64,000 bases of DNA, from the NCBI GenBank assembly GCA_030998225.1, contig JAPYXD010000680.1:9486001-9550000 (forward strand). Reading direction: 5' to 3'. The position numbers and the translations under genes were made by a program. The notes under the pieces were generated by a model. That model was not told where the DNA came from. It saw only the letters and a list, made by a program, of their open reading frames with translations, and did no database searches. This DNA is from Diplolepis rosae. Lineage: Eukaryota > Arthropoda > Insecta > Hymenoptera > Diplolepididae. Shown in pieces: positions 9,541-19,990 of this stretch. Position 1 is the stretch's first letter. Each line of letters opens with the position of its first letter.

Positions 9541-12500
9541 TTATTCTTCTTCTTTTAAAGATGACTTATGGCTCTTACTAGGTTTATTTTCCATATCTTG
9601 CTGATCAGTGTTACAATTTTCTGCTGCTGCTTGCTGCTGTAATTCCTCAACCAATCTTCGAATCGTACCTAACACAGGATTAATTCTAATAAAATTAAGC
9701 AATGTTCCGGTTTTACCTATGTGTTCACCAATTGTAACTCCAATAATATAATTATCACCAGACGTATTGATGAATTTAATTAGTGGACCACCAAGGTCAC
9801 CCTGTGTAAAAGTTGAAAATATATAAACCACAAGACACAAAATTCACGTGAGTGGGAACTCACCATCAGTAAGTTCAGAATATGCAAACTAAGTTCCATT
9901 CCAACCAAGATTTGCTTTATCTTTTATGATTTTTGAATATGATTTTTAAGTATTTACCAAAAGTATAGATTGATCTGATTCTACTGTTTGTCCACACATC
10001 ACTTTGCGTCTATAATCTAACTGTATTCTGGTAATATTTCTACAAATTTCTGCGCCCCGAAGGCGTATAGATGTACAATGTAGTTTATCTAAATGTTTTG
10101 AGTTCTGAAAATGGGCATTTCTTGGTTGTTCTTTTGTGACAGTCCCCCATTCACATACTACAGCATCAAATTTATGAATGTGAATATTTACTGGTTCTTC
10201 AAATAAATCCAGAATTTGTACACGCGTAAAATCAATAGTATCGGCAAGCTAGAACAATGACTGAAGTTATCAAATGAATAATCAAATTTATTACAAATAC
10301 AGTAAACTGTAGAGAAAAGTTGCTAAATTGAGAAATAAAACATTTTTGAAGATTTGCCCCTGTATTTTGAAGCTGTCTTACATCTTTTGATCTCAGTTAA
10401 TACCGCTCTGGGCTTCAAAAGCTCTTAGTTCACCACTGACAATTTCAATATATGAAAACCAGATTTAAGTACAGATATTAATTGCACTTCTGTTCTCCAC
10501 GTAAAGAAATCATAGCTTTCAAAGTTTTTAAAAATAATTGTAAAACACGATTTTTTTAAATTAATTTTTTTATTTCACGTTCTAGAAAATAAAGCGCAGT
10601 TTGTGTAATTAACTGCGACCGGCAGGTCATCCAAAACAAACAATAAAATAAAAATAAAAAAATAAAATTTATGTTTTCTTATACATATATTCACTTGTGC
10701 ATTTGAAGCTTATCAAGAACTATATACAACAAAATAAAGAATAACTAACGAATTTGATAAGTGTATGATGCACTTTAATTTATATAAGGTTGAAAAAATA
10801 GAATCATTGTCTGCTTCATAATTCGAGATCGCGGCATAGTATTTGATAAAAAAACTCTTGACCTTTAGAACCAAAATATTTCCATAAATTGTTTGTCATT
10901 TATTTTTGCTTTACTTATTGTAACAGATGGAGAATGTGATGGGTGGTTCGCTCGTAAATACTTCAGAACAAGGAATTATAGTATTATAAAATAGGAACGA
11001 GTGAGAAGAGATAAGGACGGATGTTGAAAAAATTATGTGCAAATATTTCGAGTAGCTTAGAATAATCTAAAGCATGAAATAATCGAAATATGGCAGAAAT
11101 GCTACCAATAACGAGCGAGTACTCTGTGAGTAGTGGCGAGTACGACGAATACCGGCAATTACTTGCGTATTTCGAGTTTCTATATTTCCATTATGTTGAT
11201 ATATTTGCCCGCGTGTTTCTATCATAAGCGCTGAGTCTACATGTAAGCGCTGCACGCGAGAATATGCATAAAGTGTAAACAGATCAACTTGGTTACTCTA
11301 AATCAGTCATTTTTATGTTTCGATGATTCGTGTAATCATCATTAATTTTTGAATGATCCAGTCAAAGTTTTATAGACTGTGTTCAAGTGCTCATTGATTT
11401 GAGCTCTATTAGAACAACGAAAAGAAGGAGAAATTCCATGACAAGAACCGGCAAGAAAAACGAATACTGACGAGTATTGCAAGTATTTCCAGTGTTACTG
11501 CTCAAGAGCGCGAAATAGCATAGAGTATTAGTTCCAACAATAATCTGTGGTATCTTCAATAAATAATTTTTCGAAATCATGCAGAATTTCAATTACATTT
11601 TATGCAACCTTTAAAGGGCGGATTGAGACCACTGCTAATAAGTTTTATATATTTTTGAGCCGTTTCTATGCGTTCCAGTTTCTTTTCTCTTTGAGAATAC
11701 ATCCCGAAATATCGGCATTGCTTTGTTTACATTTTTTACACTACAACACAGAATGCTCTATAAACAAACAGCGTTGATAACAATTGGAATCCTATGATAC
11801 AATTCTAAAGCGACACTTACTTGTAATGATCCACACTAATTATGACTTTAGTCATAGAATGCGCTAAATTACGGACAAAAATTACCATTCAGATAGTAAA
11901 AGAAATTTAATTATTAAAGTATTTTACCATCTAGATGGGAACTTTCATCGGTTATTTAGCGTATTCTATAAGGATTATTAAGATATTAATACTCAATTGA
12001 GAACTTATTTAATCAGATATTTAAAATTGTTCAATCAAGTTACCATTACAACTCCAATTTCGTAATTGTATTTCACACTCATTTTAATAATAAATTCAAT
12101 TCCATCGAGGTACGCAACTTTGAAAATATTTATTCTTTGTCCGTCCTTTGAATCTAAATCTCCAAATACAGCAGTACCCTTTTCTTTTCTGTCTCTCATG
12201 CCTTCTCCCATATACCATGCACATTCACCTGTAGTTAAGAGTAAACGCTCTTTAAACAAGCCTGAACTACAAATGTGAGAATTGTTCAGTTGTAAAGAGG
12301 CTACGTATTTGTATTCGTTATGTTTTGCAGGGTACGCATTTAATATTTTACTTTCCAATTGGGATGAGTTGACTTCTTTACGTGCGCCTTAAAAAGAAAT
12401 CATTATTTATGTATACGTATATTAATTATGTAATCATGCCCTTGTGGACATATTTCATAAAATACTCAGAAAGAACTCTGATTAAAAAAACCAGAATTCC

Positions 12501-15500
12501 GTTTATTTCAACCGGAAGAAAATGTTTTATAGAGCCGTACTAATAATTCCGGTAAGAAATGTTAGAAATTCTAGTAAAAACTTTTCGGTTGTTTTGATCT
12601 TTTATTCCAGTTAATGTAATAAAATATTCTAGTTGATATCACCGTAATTTTTATAGTAAAAAATTTCTCGTCACTTTCATGGTTATATTTCGGTTAATTT
12701 AACTAATTTAGTCCATTTAAGAATACCATTCTCCTAGTGAAATATATTAAAATACCCCGGTTGAATTCTAACATGACCTTCAAAATATTTAATAATTTAA
12801 ACACGTGCAAATGATAGTTTTTAAAATAAAACAATATATATTTATTGTTGAATTATTTTATTTTGTTTATGTTAATATTCAAAATGTACATTTGAATACA
12901 TATAAATCCATATTCTATGAATTTCTTTACTTTTGAATTTTTTCTTTAAGTTGTGTAACTATCACTTACTTAACACCTTGTAAACTTTATTCTCCTTTTT
13001 TTTGAAACTTTGTAAAAATAATTCGAGACAGGACGCGAGTTCTTTAAGATTCCTATAGACTCTATCTTGTTTTCGTTTTCACTTGTTTTTGCAAACGGTC
13101 TTGTAAAGACGGCCAATGATTCAGTACTTCCCTTTCGTTTTTACACGTTGGGGAAAATGTTTCGTTTATTAAAAAGATATTTGCAAGTTTGTGATTATGT
13201 ACATTTATTTGAGAATTATATACGAAACTGCTCTCTACATAAGATCTGTGTCAATCTGTGTCGACTGACTGCCTTCTGGCGACAAGACTAGTAAGCCAAA
13301 AAAAAGTGGGGATAGATTAAACAAAGATAGTATTTCTTCTTAGGCTCTTCTTTGTGCAACAATTCGACGAACGCCTCACATACACTAAACAACTAAGCTT
13401 ATGTTAATACTATTCTATTACTCAAGGAAACACGGATACATAAAAGATTCATGTAAATTCAGATAAATTAAACATTAGTTCTTAACATACTCCCCCCGTT
13501 AAGAGCTTTGCGATCAACTTTCACAAATCATTCTCGCAATGTATAGGTAACACCGCATCTTTTCTCATAGGTCTCTTTATCAATCTATTAGCAGTTTTCA
13601 AAGTTATAGTTTTAACTACGCCGTCCTTTCCTGGATGCAATTGATAAATTCTTTCTAAAAGCCACTGCATGCATGGAATGTTATCTTCTTTCACTAATAC
13701 CAGCATACCGTTTTTAGGGTTTTAGGGTACTGCTACACCATTTTTTTACAAGCATTCAACTCGTTCAAATAATCAATGCTCCATCTCCTCGAAAAGTTTT
13801 GACGTATTTTAGAAATCAACTGCCAAGTTGATAACCGATTTGAAGGTAGAGGCAAGAAGTCAGCTTCAGGTAAATTAGTTAGTGAGTTAACTATTAAAAA
13901 ATGTCCTGGAGTTAAAGCAGAAAGATCATTTATATCCGATAAAATTGGAGTCAGTGGTCTCGAGTTCAAGATTGATTCTCTTTCAACAGAAAGTTTCACC
14001 GAATTTCACCGAAATGTGAAGATGATGGGGGAATAAAGCGAAAGTCAATGTCGTTACTGCTAGAAAAATTGTATGTTTCATTTTTAAATTTTTTAGCTTT
14101 AAGTAAGACATGTAAGTCATGTAGTTCATTTCTAGCACCCTCGAAATTAGTAGCATTGTCGCTATATATAGATTGTGGTTTTCCACGCCGAGACATAAAA
14201 CGTCGGAAAGTCCTTAGAAACCCTTCCGTGCTCAGATCTCTTACTACTTCGATATGAATTGCCTTTATCGTCATACAGATAGAAACAGATACATGGACCT
14301 TGATTTTCTTTCGGTTTCTATATTTTCGTTCCTTTATATAGAATATAGACTGCAGTAGTCTACACCCACACAGTTAAACGGTCTCGTTTTAATTACGCGT
14401 TCACCCGGTAAATTACCCATCTTAGGATCAGCTAAAATCGGTTTGGCACGAAAACAATCTATACACTTGCGTATGATTTTCTTGATTTGATTTCTTCCGT
14501 CAATAGGCCAGAATTTTTGACGCATAGAATACAAAGTAGTTTGTACCCCTGCATACTAGCAATAAGAATGGTGATATTTAATTATTAGATCTGTTAGGAC
14601 CTTTGATTTAGGCAGAATTTAGACGACCTCCAATGCGCAATAGTCCGTCTTCACATATGCAGGGATCTAAATTATAGATTTTGCTCTTTTTACTCAATGA
14701 ATTAACGTTTATTTTACCCTCGATTTCTTTGTAAAAACAAGATTTTTGGACAAGTCGGATAATACAGTTCGCTGAGTGCTTCAGTTCTATAGTTCTCAAA
14801 GAACCTTTATACTGGCGATATTTAGATAATAATCTAAAACAGAAGGCTATTACTCGTTTAAGCTTGTGAATGATGAAAATTCATGAAAACAAATTATGAT
14901 GTTTATGTATGTATATAAGAAAAAATACCACAAATAATACAGAAACTAAAGTTTATTACTTTTTAGCATAGAATTTATAAAAATGGAATAACACATAAAA
15001 AGAACGTATAAAGAAAACTCTTTGATGAGATCCGATTTATGGCTTTCTCAGGGAAACCTCCTAAAATCCCCGTTTCGGATATTTACATCATCCTTCATAT
15101 TCCACATAATTAATATTCATTGTTATATGGGAATAACAAAAATAAGTTTATAGTTTGATGACAGATAAGTGGACAAGAATACCCGAAGCTCGAACATGCC
15201 CACATTATAATTTGATTCATAAAATTGAAAATAGGATATTAGCGACGGCAATGTCAGAATCATGCTTTAAATGGGGCTAATTGGGGTAATTTCTACACGG
15301 GTAGAAAAAAATGCGAGGAAAATCAATGTACATTACCCGAGTCGAACTATTGATTCTCTTTTGCTTCTCTTGATACTCTCTTGATTCTCTTTTGCTTCTC
15401 TTGATACTCTCTTGATTCTCTTTTGCTTCTCTTGATACTCTTTTGATTTAATGAAAGTACATTTAAAGGACTACGGCTCAATTACCAAGGCGATTTAGTA

Positions 15501-18500
15501 GCGTTCGAATCGTCGGAGAGAGCAGACGTGAGTCATAATGAGTTCTGTGTACGCGAAACATTTTGAAGCGGTCTTCTTGTGTACCCATCCAAAGGGACCA
15601 CTTATGTCCTATACAGTCGCTGCTAAATACATCAAAAAGTCGAAATCGTTCGTGAAGAAGTGGGTTGAGCGTTATAAAGCCAATAAAAAACACCCCGTGA
15701 AGGTCCATGTTTGGGGATGATTCTCACAGCGCGGTTTTGGGTGTTTAGAGCTCGTCACCGAGAACGAATGCTCAGAAAATGCTTCAAATATATGAACGTG
15801 GTCTTCTAAGGTCTGCTACAAAGATTTTTGGAACCGATACGGCCGATTGGATCTCACAAGAAAATAACGACCCGAAACATCGAAGCCGTCTCAGCACCGC
15901 CTGGAAAACAGAAAATGGCATCACAACTTTGGACTGGCCATCACAGTCCCCTGATGCGAATCACATCAAAAATGTCTGAAGTGTTTTAAAGAGGAAGCTT
16001 GCGGGAAAACGTGTGTTCACCCTGATACAGCTCTCGCAAAAAATCAGGAAGATATGGCAAGAATTACCAACGGCCTACGCTGCAGAAATAAGTGGAAAGC
16101 ATGCCGAAAAGGTACCAGGCCATTCTGGACAACGATGGGGACTGGACTATCTATTAGATAGTAGCGCCGTAGTCCTTTGAGAGTACTTTTACTTAAAAAA
16201 ATAAAACGTTTCAAAATCTTCGATAGCTTTCGAAAAATCGAGGACTCGCTCTTGTTGAACCCTTTTCATTCTGGTACTTGAGGGTATGTGATGCGTAATG
16301 ACGTCACAAACGACCAACCATTTTATATTATTTATATTCATCGGGTTGATTAGGACAGGAATGTAAATATAATCATGAAATTATAGGCAGCAATGAGAAA
16401 TCCATAAAAAATCAATCTCCGGTACCATTTGGATTTTTATTTCGAAAAATAAAATTTCTCAAAATTAATTTGTAGATATGTTGTTACCGGTATTGTAATT
16501 TAGACAGTAACATGGATGGCCTTTCCATCCATATTACTGTCCAAGTTTCAAAATTAATGTTTTCAAAACAAAAATCGACTTGTACCAGACATTGATACTT
16601 TGATACATTCCTCATTATTTTCCGAGTCTGGTACTATATTTTCGTTTCTCTCTTAATCAACACGATAAATATAAATAATAATAAACCGTTGCTAATTACT
16701 GACGTCATTTGGAATTATATACTTTTAAAAATGGAGTATCATAGAGGAGGTAAGGAGAATCTTCGTTGCTACTCTTGAATCGAAATATGCAGAATATACC
16801 CGAGTCGAACTATTGATTCTCTATTGATTTTCTAAGATGCTCCATTTTGGAGGACTTGAGAGAATCAAAAGAGGCGTATTAGCTGCTGAAATCAATGTAT
16901 TTTTGATCCTTTGTTGATGCTCTTCTGCAGATATTTCCGTTTCTGCACCTTGGAGGATCTTAAAGAGTAGCAACGAAGATTCTCCTTACCTCATCTATGA
17001 TTCTCCATTTTTAAAAGTATATAATTCCTAATGACGTCAGGAATTAGCAACGGTTTATTATTATTTATATTCATCGTGTTGATTAAGAGAGAAACGAAAA
17101 TATAGTGCCAGACTTGGAAAATAATGAGGAATGTATCAAAGTATCAATGTCTGGTACATGTCGAATATTGTTTTGAAAACATTAATTTTGCAAAATTTTA
17201 TTTTTCGAAATAAAAATCCGAATGGTACCGGAGATTGATTTTTTACGCATCACATACCCTCAAGTACCAGAATGAAAAGGGTTCAACAAGAGCGAGTCCT
17301 CGATTTTTCGAAAACTATTAGAGATTTTAAAACGTTTTTTTTTTTTAAATAAAAGTACTCTCGAAGGAGTACGGCGCTACTACCTAATAGATAGTCCAGT
17401 CCCCATCGTTGTCCAGAATGGTTGGTCCAGAATCAAGTTGGTAATTCTTGCCATATCTTCCTGATTTTTTGCGAGAGCTGTTTCAGGGTGAAGACACTTT
17501 TTCCCGCAAGCTTCCTCTTTAAAACACTTCAGACATTTTTGATGTGATTCGCATCGGGGGACTGTGATGGCCAGTCCAAAGTTGTGATGCCATTTTCTGT
17601 TTTCCAGGCGGTGCTGAGACGGCTTCGATGTTTCGGGTCGTTATTTTCTTGTGAGATCCAATCGGCCGTATCGGCTCCAAACATCTTTGTAGCAGACCTT
17701 AGAAGACCACATTCATATATTTGAAGCATTTTCTGAGCATTCAAGTTCTCGGTGAAGAGATCTAAACACCCAAAACCGCGCTGTGAGAAGCATCCCCAAG
17801 CATGGACCTTCACGGGGTGTTTTTTATTGGTTCTATAATGCTCAACCCACTTCTTCGCGAACGATTTCGACTTTTTGATGTATTTAGCAGCGGCTGTATA
17901 GGACATCAGTGGTCCCTTTGGATGGGTAGGGGAATGTAACCGGTTGTGGGCCACCCTGAAAAATCCACTTGAAATGCGAAATTATGAAGAAAAACCAGTA
18001 AAGAAATATTGTATTATCAAAATTTATTTATCAGTGAAGCCTCTAGTGGCGAAAAAACATCAAGAAAATGTGACTTTTCGTAATGATTAATCATCCTCAT
18101 CGGATTCGCAATTTTTGCATGTATAATAGCTCTTTTTTATAGCAGCGCATTTTAAATGCACAAACCGATCGCAGCCACCGTTGCATTTTATCGAATTGGC
18201 TTTTGTCAATTTTGGTGGCAGATTACAAAAGGTGACCCACAACCGGTAACGGCAGCCATCCCTTAAGTGACTGGCAAAATTCTCGTGGCGAAAAATTTTG
18301 AGCAAACTCGATATAAAATCGGAAAATTTTACGCAAATACTGCATAACACTCACCTCTTTGCAATATTTCATTTCGCTTTATCACACTCGCAAAATCTTC
18401 AGAAATTACTTTATTGAAAATTTCATCGTCAATTTTTTTTGTTTTGTTGTAGCTGCGGGTCAGATGCGCCCTTTCACTTCAGTGTTTGCACTAATACTGT

Positions 18501-19152
18501 CTATTGTCAATGTACACATAACCTCATACTCAGATCTATCATATTTTATAAACTTAAAAAAATACAAGGGGTGGCCCACAGCCGGTTACATTACCCTACA
18601 CAAGAAGACCGCTTTCAAAACGTTTCGCGTACACAGAACTAATTATGACTCACGTCTGCTCTCTCGGACGATTCGAGCGCTACTGAATCGCCTTGGCAAT
18701 TGCGCCGTAGTCCTTTAAATGTACTGTCATTAAAAAAAAAAAAAGTTCAAAAATCTCTAATAGTATCAAGAGAAGCAAAAGAGAATCAATAGTTCGACTG
18801 ATCCATGGCATTAAATGGAAAGCATAATCTGTAAAGTATCTACTTAACTCTTCTTTATAATTAAAATATATAAAGTACAGTTTGCAATGCACGTGATCTG
18901 CAACTGAGAATTGAAAGGCTATATTCAAATAAAAATGCTGTAATTTCCAAACTAAACTCAAAAATTGTTAATCAAAAATGAATAACTAGCTTGAACAAAC
19001 TATTATAATCGAAAATTACGGACCTGCATCCAAATCCTCAGAAATATGTAACAAAAGTTGTAATTCCGACATAAATTTCTAAGATTGTACGTACCCATAG
19101 GATCAGCGATGATCATGGCGGCATAGAATGAATACAAAATAATAATTCTCAT
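9541..19152 (-). CDS. SPH gene 1: secreted trypsin-fold serine protease homolog without catalytic triad (long tail form)
   Basis: Model with four exons: 19095-19152 (58 bp, signal peptide), 12044-12387 (344), 9958-10248 (291), 9541-9801 (261, TAA stop). All junctions are GT/AG and in phase; predicted length 317 aa. After the leader comes a short propeptide ending in Lys before an ILNA mature-type start (trypsin IVGG position). Exon 2 has the HxC and LTTGEC segments, with Glu where LTAAHC has the catalytic His. It ends in YEIGVV, with Glu for Asp102. Exon 3 has CEWG (GWG motif) and the C168/C182-like cysteines. Exon 4 begins GDLGGP, Leu replacing Ser195. Trypsin fold is clear from motif order; activity is not expected. 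A Glu/Lys-rich tail of about 30 residues follows the last helix. Intron 1 is 6.7 kb, full of transposons, so exon 1 assignment rests on position and phase. Confidence 0.8.
10249..12043 (-). other. Intron 2 of SPH gene 1
   Basis: AT-rich intron repeated in genes 2 and 4 and almost absent in gene 3. Short ORFs such as 11067-11255 recur in units 2 and 4 but with changed lengths, so they are not called. Confidence 0.6.
12470..13101. mobile_element. Intron-1 MITE (CACTCAGAAAAAAGTCTGG family), interrupted copy in gene 1
   Basis: Corresponds to the left part of the inverted-end element seen more completely at 56586-57795. Here its right part is interrupted by the BEL/Pao LTR at 13102. Confidence 0.5.
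13102..13487 (-). repeat. Probable 3' LTR of the BEL/Pao element in unit 1
   Basis: Runs TGTTAAG to TTTACA on the minus strand (TG...CA ends), is preceded by a polypurine tract (GGGGGGAG, about 13490-13497) and contains an AATAAA. A matching 5' LTR was not found. Confidence 0.5.
13488..14880 (-). mobile_element. BEL/Pao retrotransposon pol 3' half (integrase), decayed, unit 1
   Basis: Successive minus-strand frames give, from upstream: CICEDGLLRIGGRLN (14608-14799), the zinc-binding region with KCIDCFRAKP and VGVDY (14334-14534), the integrase core with TIKAIHIEVV and YSDNATNF (13996-14274), ESILNSRPLTP with DLSALTPGHF (13733-13999), and the C-terminal LVLVKEDN/HPGKDGVVKT domain (13521-13706). 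These are BEL/Pao hallmarks in the right order. Frames are broken and part of the core between HFGE and ESILNSRP is deleted, so it is inactive. It lies inside intron 1 of SPH gene 1 in the same orientation. Confidence 0.85.
15336..16790 (+). mobile_element. Tc1-like element T1 (internally deleted, right end truncated)
   Basis: The left terminus CCCGAGTCGAACTATTGATTCTC starts at 15336 after a TA. Three 31-bp subterminal repeats (about 15345-15440) follow. The transposase remnant covers 15538-16140 with stop and frame changes. Its HTH part is fused to the WG segment without the first catalytic Asp. The right end lacks the terminal repeat. An 80-bp palindromic MITE sits at about 16473-16552. It faces T2 in the opposite orientation. 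Confidence 0.75.
17929..18596. mobile_element. TA-inserting transposon with 29-bp inverted ends, nested in T2
   Basis: The ends at 17929-17957 and 18568-18596 are inverted copies with three mismatches (GGGGAATGTAACCGG against its inverse GGGTAATGTAACCGG, continuing through TGTGGGCCACCC). They are flanked by TA on both sides. Removing 17929-18598 restores the uninterrupted sequence seen in T1 at 15580-15600. The copy is short (668 bp) and carries only the C-terminal zinc-finger remnant on the minus strand. Confidence 0.85.
18087..18350 (-). pseudogene. Cys/His-rich C-terminal fragment of an unidentified transposase
   Basis: An 87-aa frame with spacing CNGGC, FVHLKC and CKNC (C-x3-C...H-x2-C...C-x2-C), a PHD/RING-like zinc-binding pattern. 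An acidic end (ESDEDD) lies just inside the transposon terminus. This looks like the C-terminus of the transposase of the enclosing element. Its superfamily was not recognised; a piggyBac-type or other zinc-tailed transposase is possible. Confidence 0.5.
18800..19094 (-). other. Intron 1 of SPH gene 1, part next to exon 1
   Basis: Homologous to the same position in units 0, 3 and 4. No separate feature seen. Confidence 0.6.
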
Positions 19153-19189
19153 TTTCTTTATTTTTTCGGATCTGACACGATGAAGAGAA

Positions 19190-19235
19190 GTTAACTTTTA
19201 ATATTTTGCAATTACTACCAAGGACAGCTCTTATC
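19190..19235 (-). promoter_or_regulatory. Promoter of SPH gene 1, type B (weak TATA, GATA site)
   Basis: The GATAAG site is kept at 19230-19235. The TATA position is altered to an AT-rich ATATTAAAAG-like stretch. Spacing to the ATG (19152) matches the other copies. Confidence 0.4.
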
Positions 19236-19990
19236 GGCGACAAGTCATATATCTGACTTTGCTAGTTTATTTTTCAAGTTCTCAAAACTTTTCAAAAAAA
19301 CTTTTTGAGGATCTGAATTGAAATATTTTGCGATAAAAATTAATATAAATTCTATGAAATATAAGTTGTTATAAAAATATAGAATACTCTGTAATATTTT
19401 TATTAGATAGCTTTGATACAAAATTTGTGTTGAACTGAACTGACACGCTTGAAATCTGACAAAAAAATCTTGAATAAGTTCTACATTCGTCAAGGCGATC
19501 TGAAAAATAATTTTGATACCTGTTCAGTCGCAAGTTAATGTAAAAATGTATCTTTATTATTTAGACGTGCTTGGAAAACCGTCTGAAAGATTACCATTTA
19601 ATTTGTAAATTTACAAGTGGAAACTAGTCACCATACTTCGTTTATTTTATTAAATGTTTTAAAATAGTTCAGATAAATCCGAAAATAATTAAGCTCTTTG
19701 TGATCATATATCAACAAAAGCTTAAAAAGCTCAAATTGAGAAGATGCCTCCAACCCGCAATTAAGATTGTAAGCAACGGTTCATTTCACCCGCACTTCCA
19801 AGTTCTTACCTCTGAAACCTAGTCCCGAATTAGTTCTCACCATCACATAAAAATTTAAATGTAATTTTTATTTAACCCTTTGTTTAGTGGTATGTGAACT
19901 GCCGTTAACTTATTGATTTCCAAAATAAAAGGGATACTAAAAATCTGCCTGCTTAAGCGCACGTGACATTTGAGAAAAGTAGCAAGTTCG
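19236..19990. other. Upstream region of SPH gene 1
   Basis: Repeated unit sequence upstream of the promoter; no gene seen. Confidence 0.55.

Larger units (their letters stand above)
16799..18799 (-). mobile_element. Tc1-like element T2, host of a nested transposon
   Basis: Inverted relative to T1. Its left edge begins CCCGAGTCGAAC at 16799 after TA; the other end stops at AGTTCGACT (18799), losing the last few bases. The minus-strand frame at 17529-17954 holds the HTH-WGCFSQRGFG-NNDPKH part of the transposase. It is interrupted near its N-terminus by the element at 17929-18596. The rest of the N-terminal segment and the second end lie at 18599-18799. Confidence 0.75.

Noticed and set aside
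9374..9604. Plus-strand ORF of 76 aa, identical in unit 3 and nearly so in unit 2
   Set aside because: It lies antisense to exon 4 and its flank. Its sameness follows from the near-identity of the whole DNA stretch, not from codon-level conservation.
9541..9801. Reading the SPH copies as active trypsins
   Set aside because: All three catalytic positions are replaced in every copy, and the D189 and C191 positions are also lost in the SILLGDLG context.
12066..12278. Plus-strand 70-aa ORF recurring at 31831 and 45944
   Set aside because: Antisense shadow of SPH exon 2, which has clear protease motifs.
15345..15440. CRISPR-like array (31-bp repeats)
   Set aside because: The repeats are directly adjacent without unique spacers and sit just inside Tc1 ends; they are subterminal transposon repeats.
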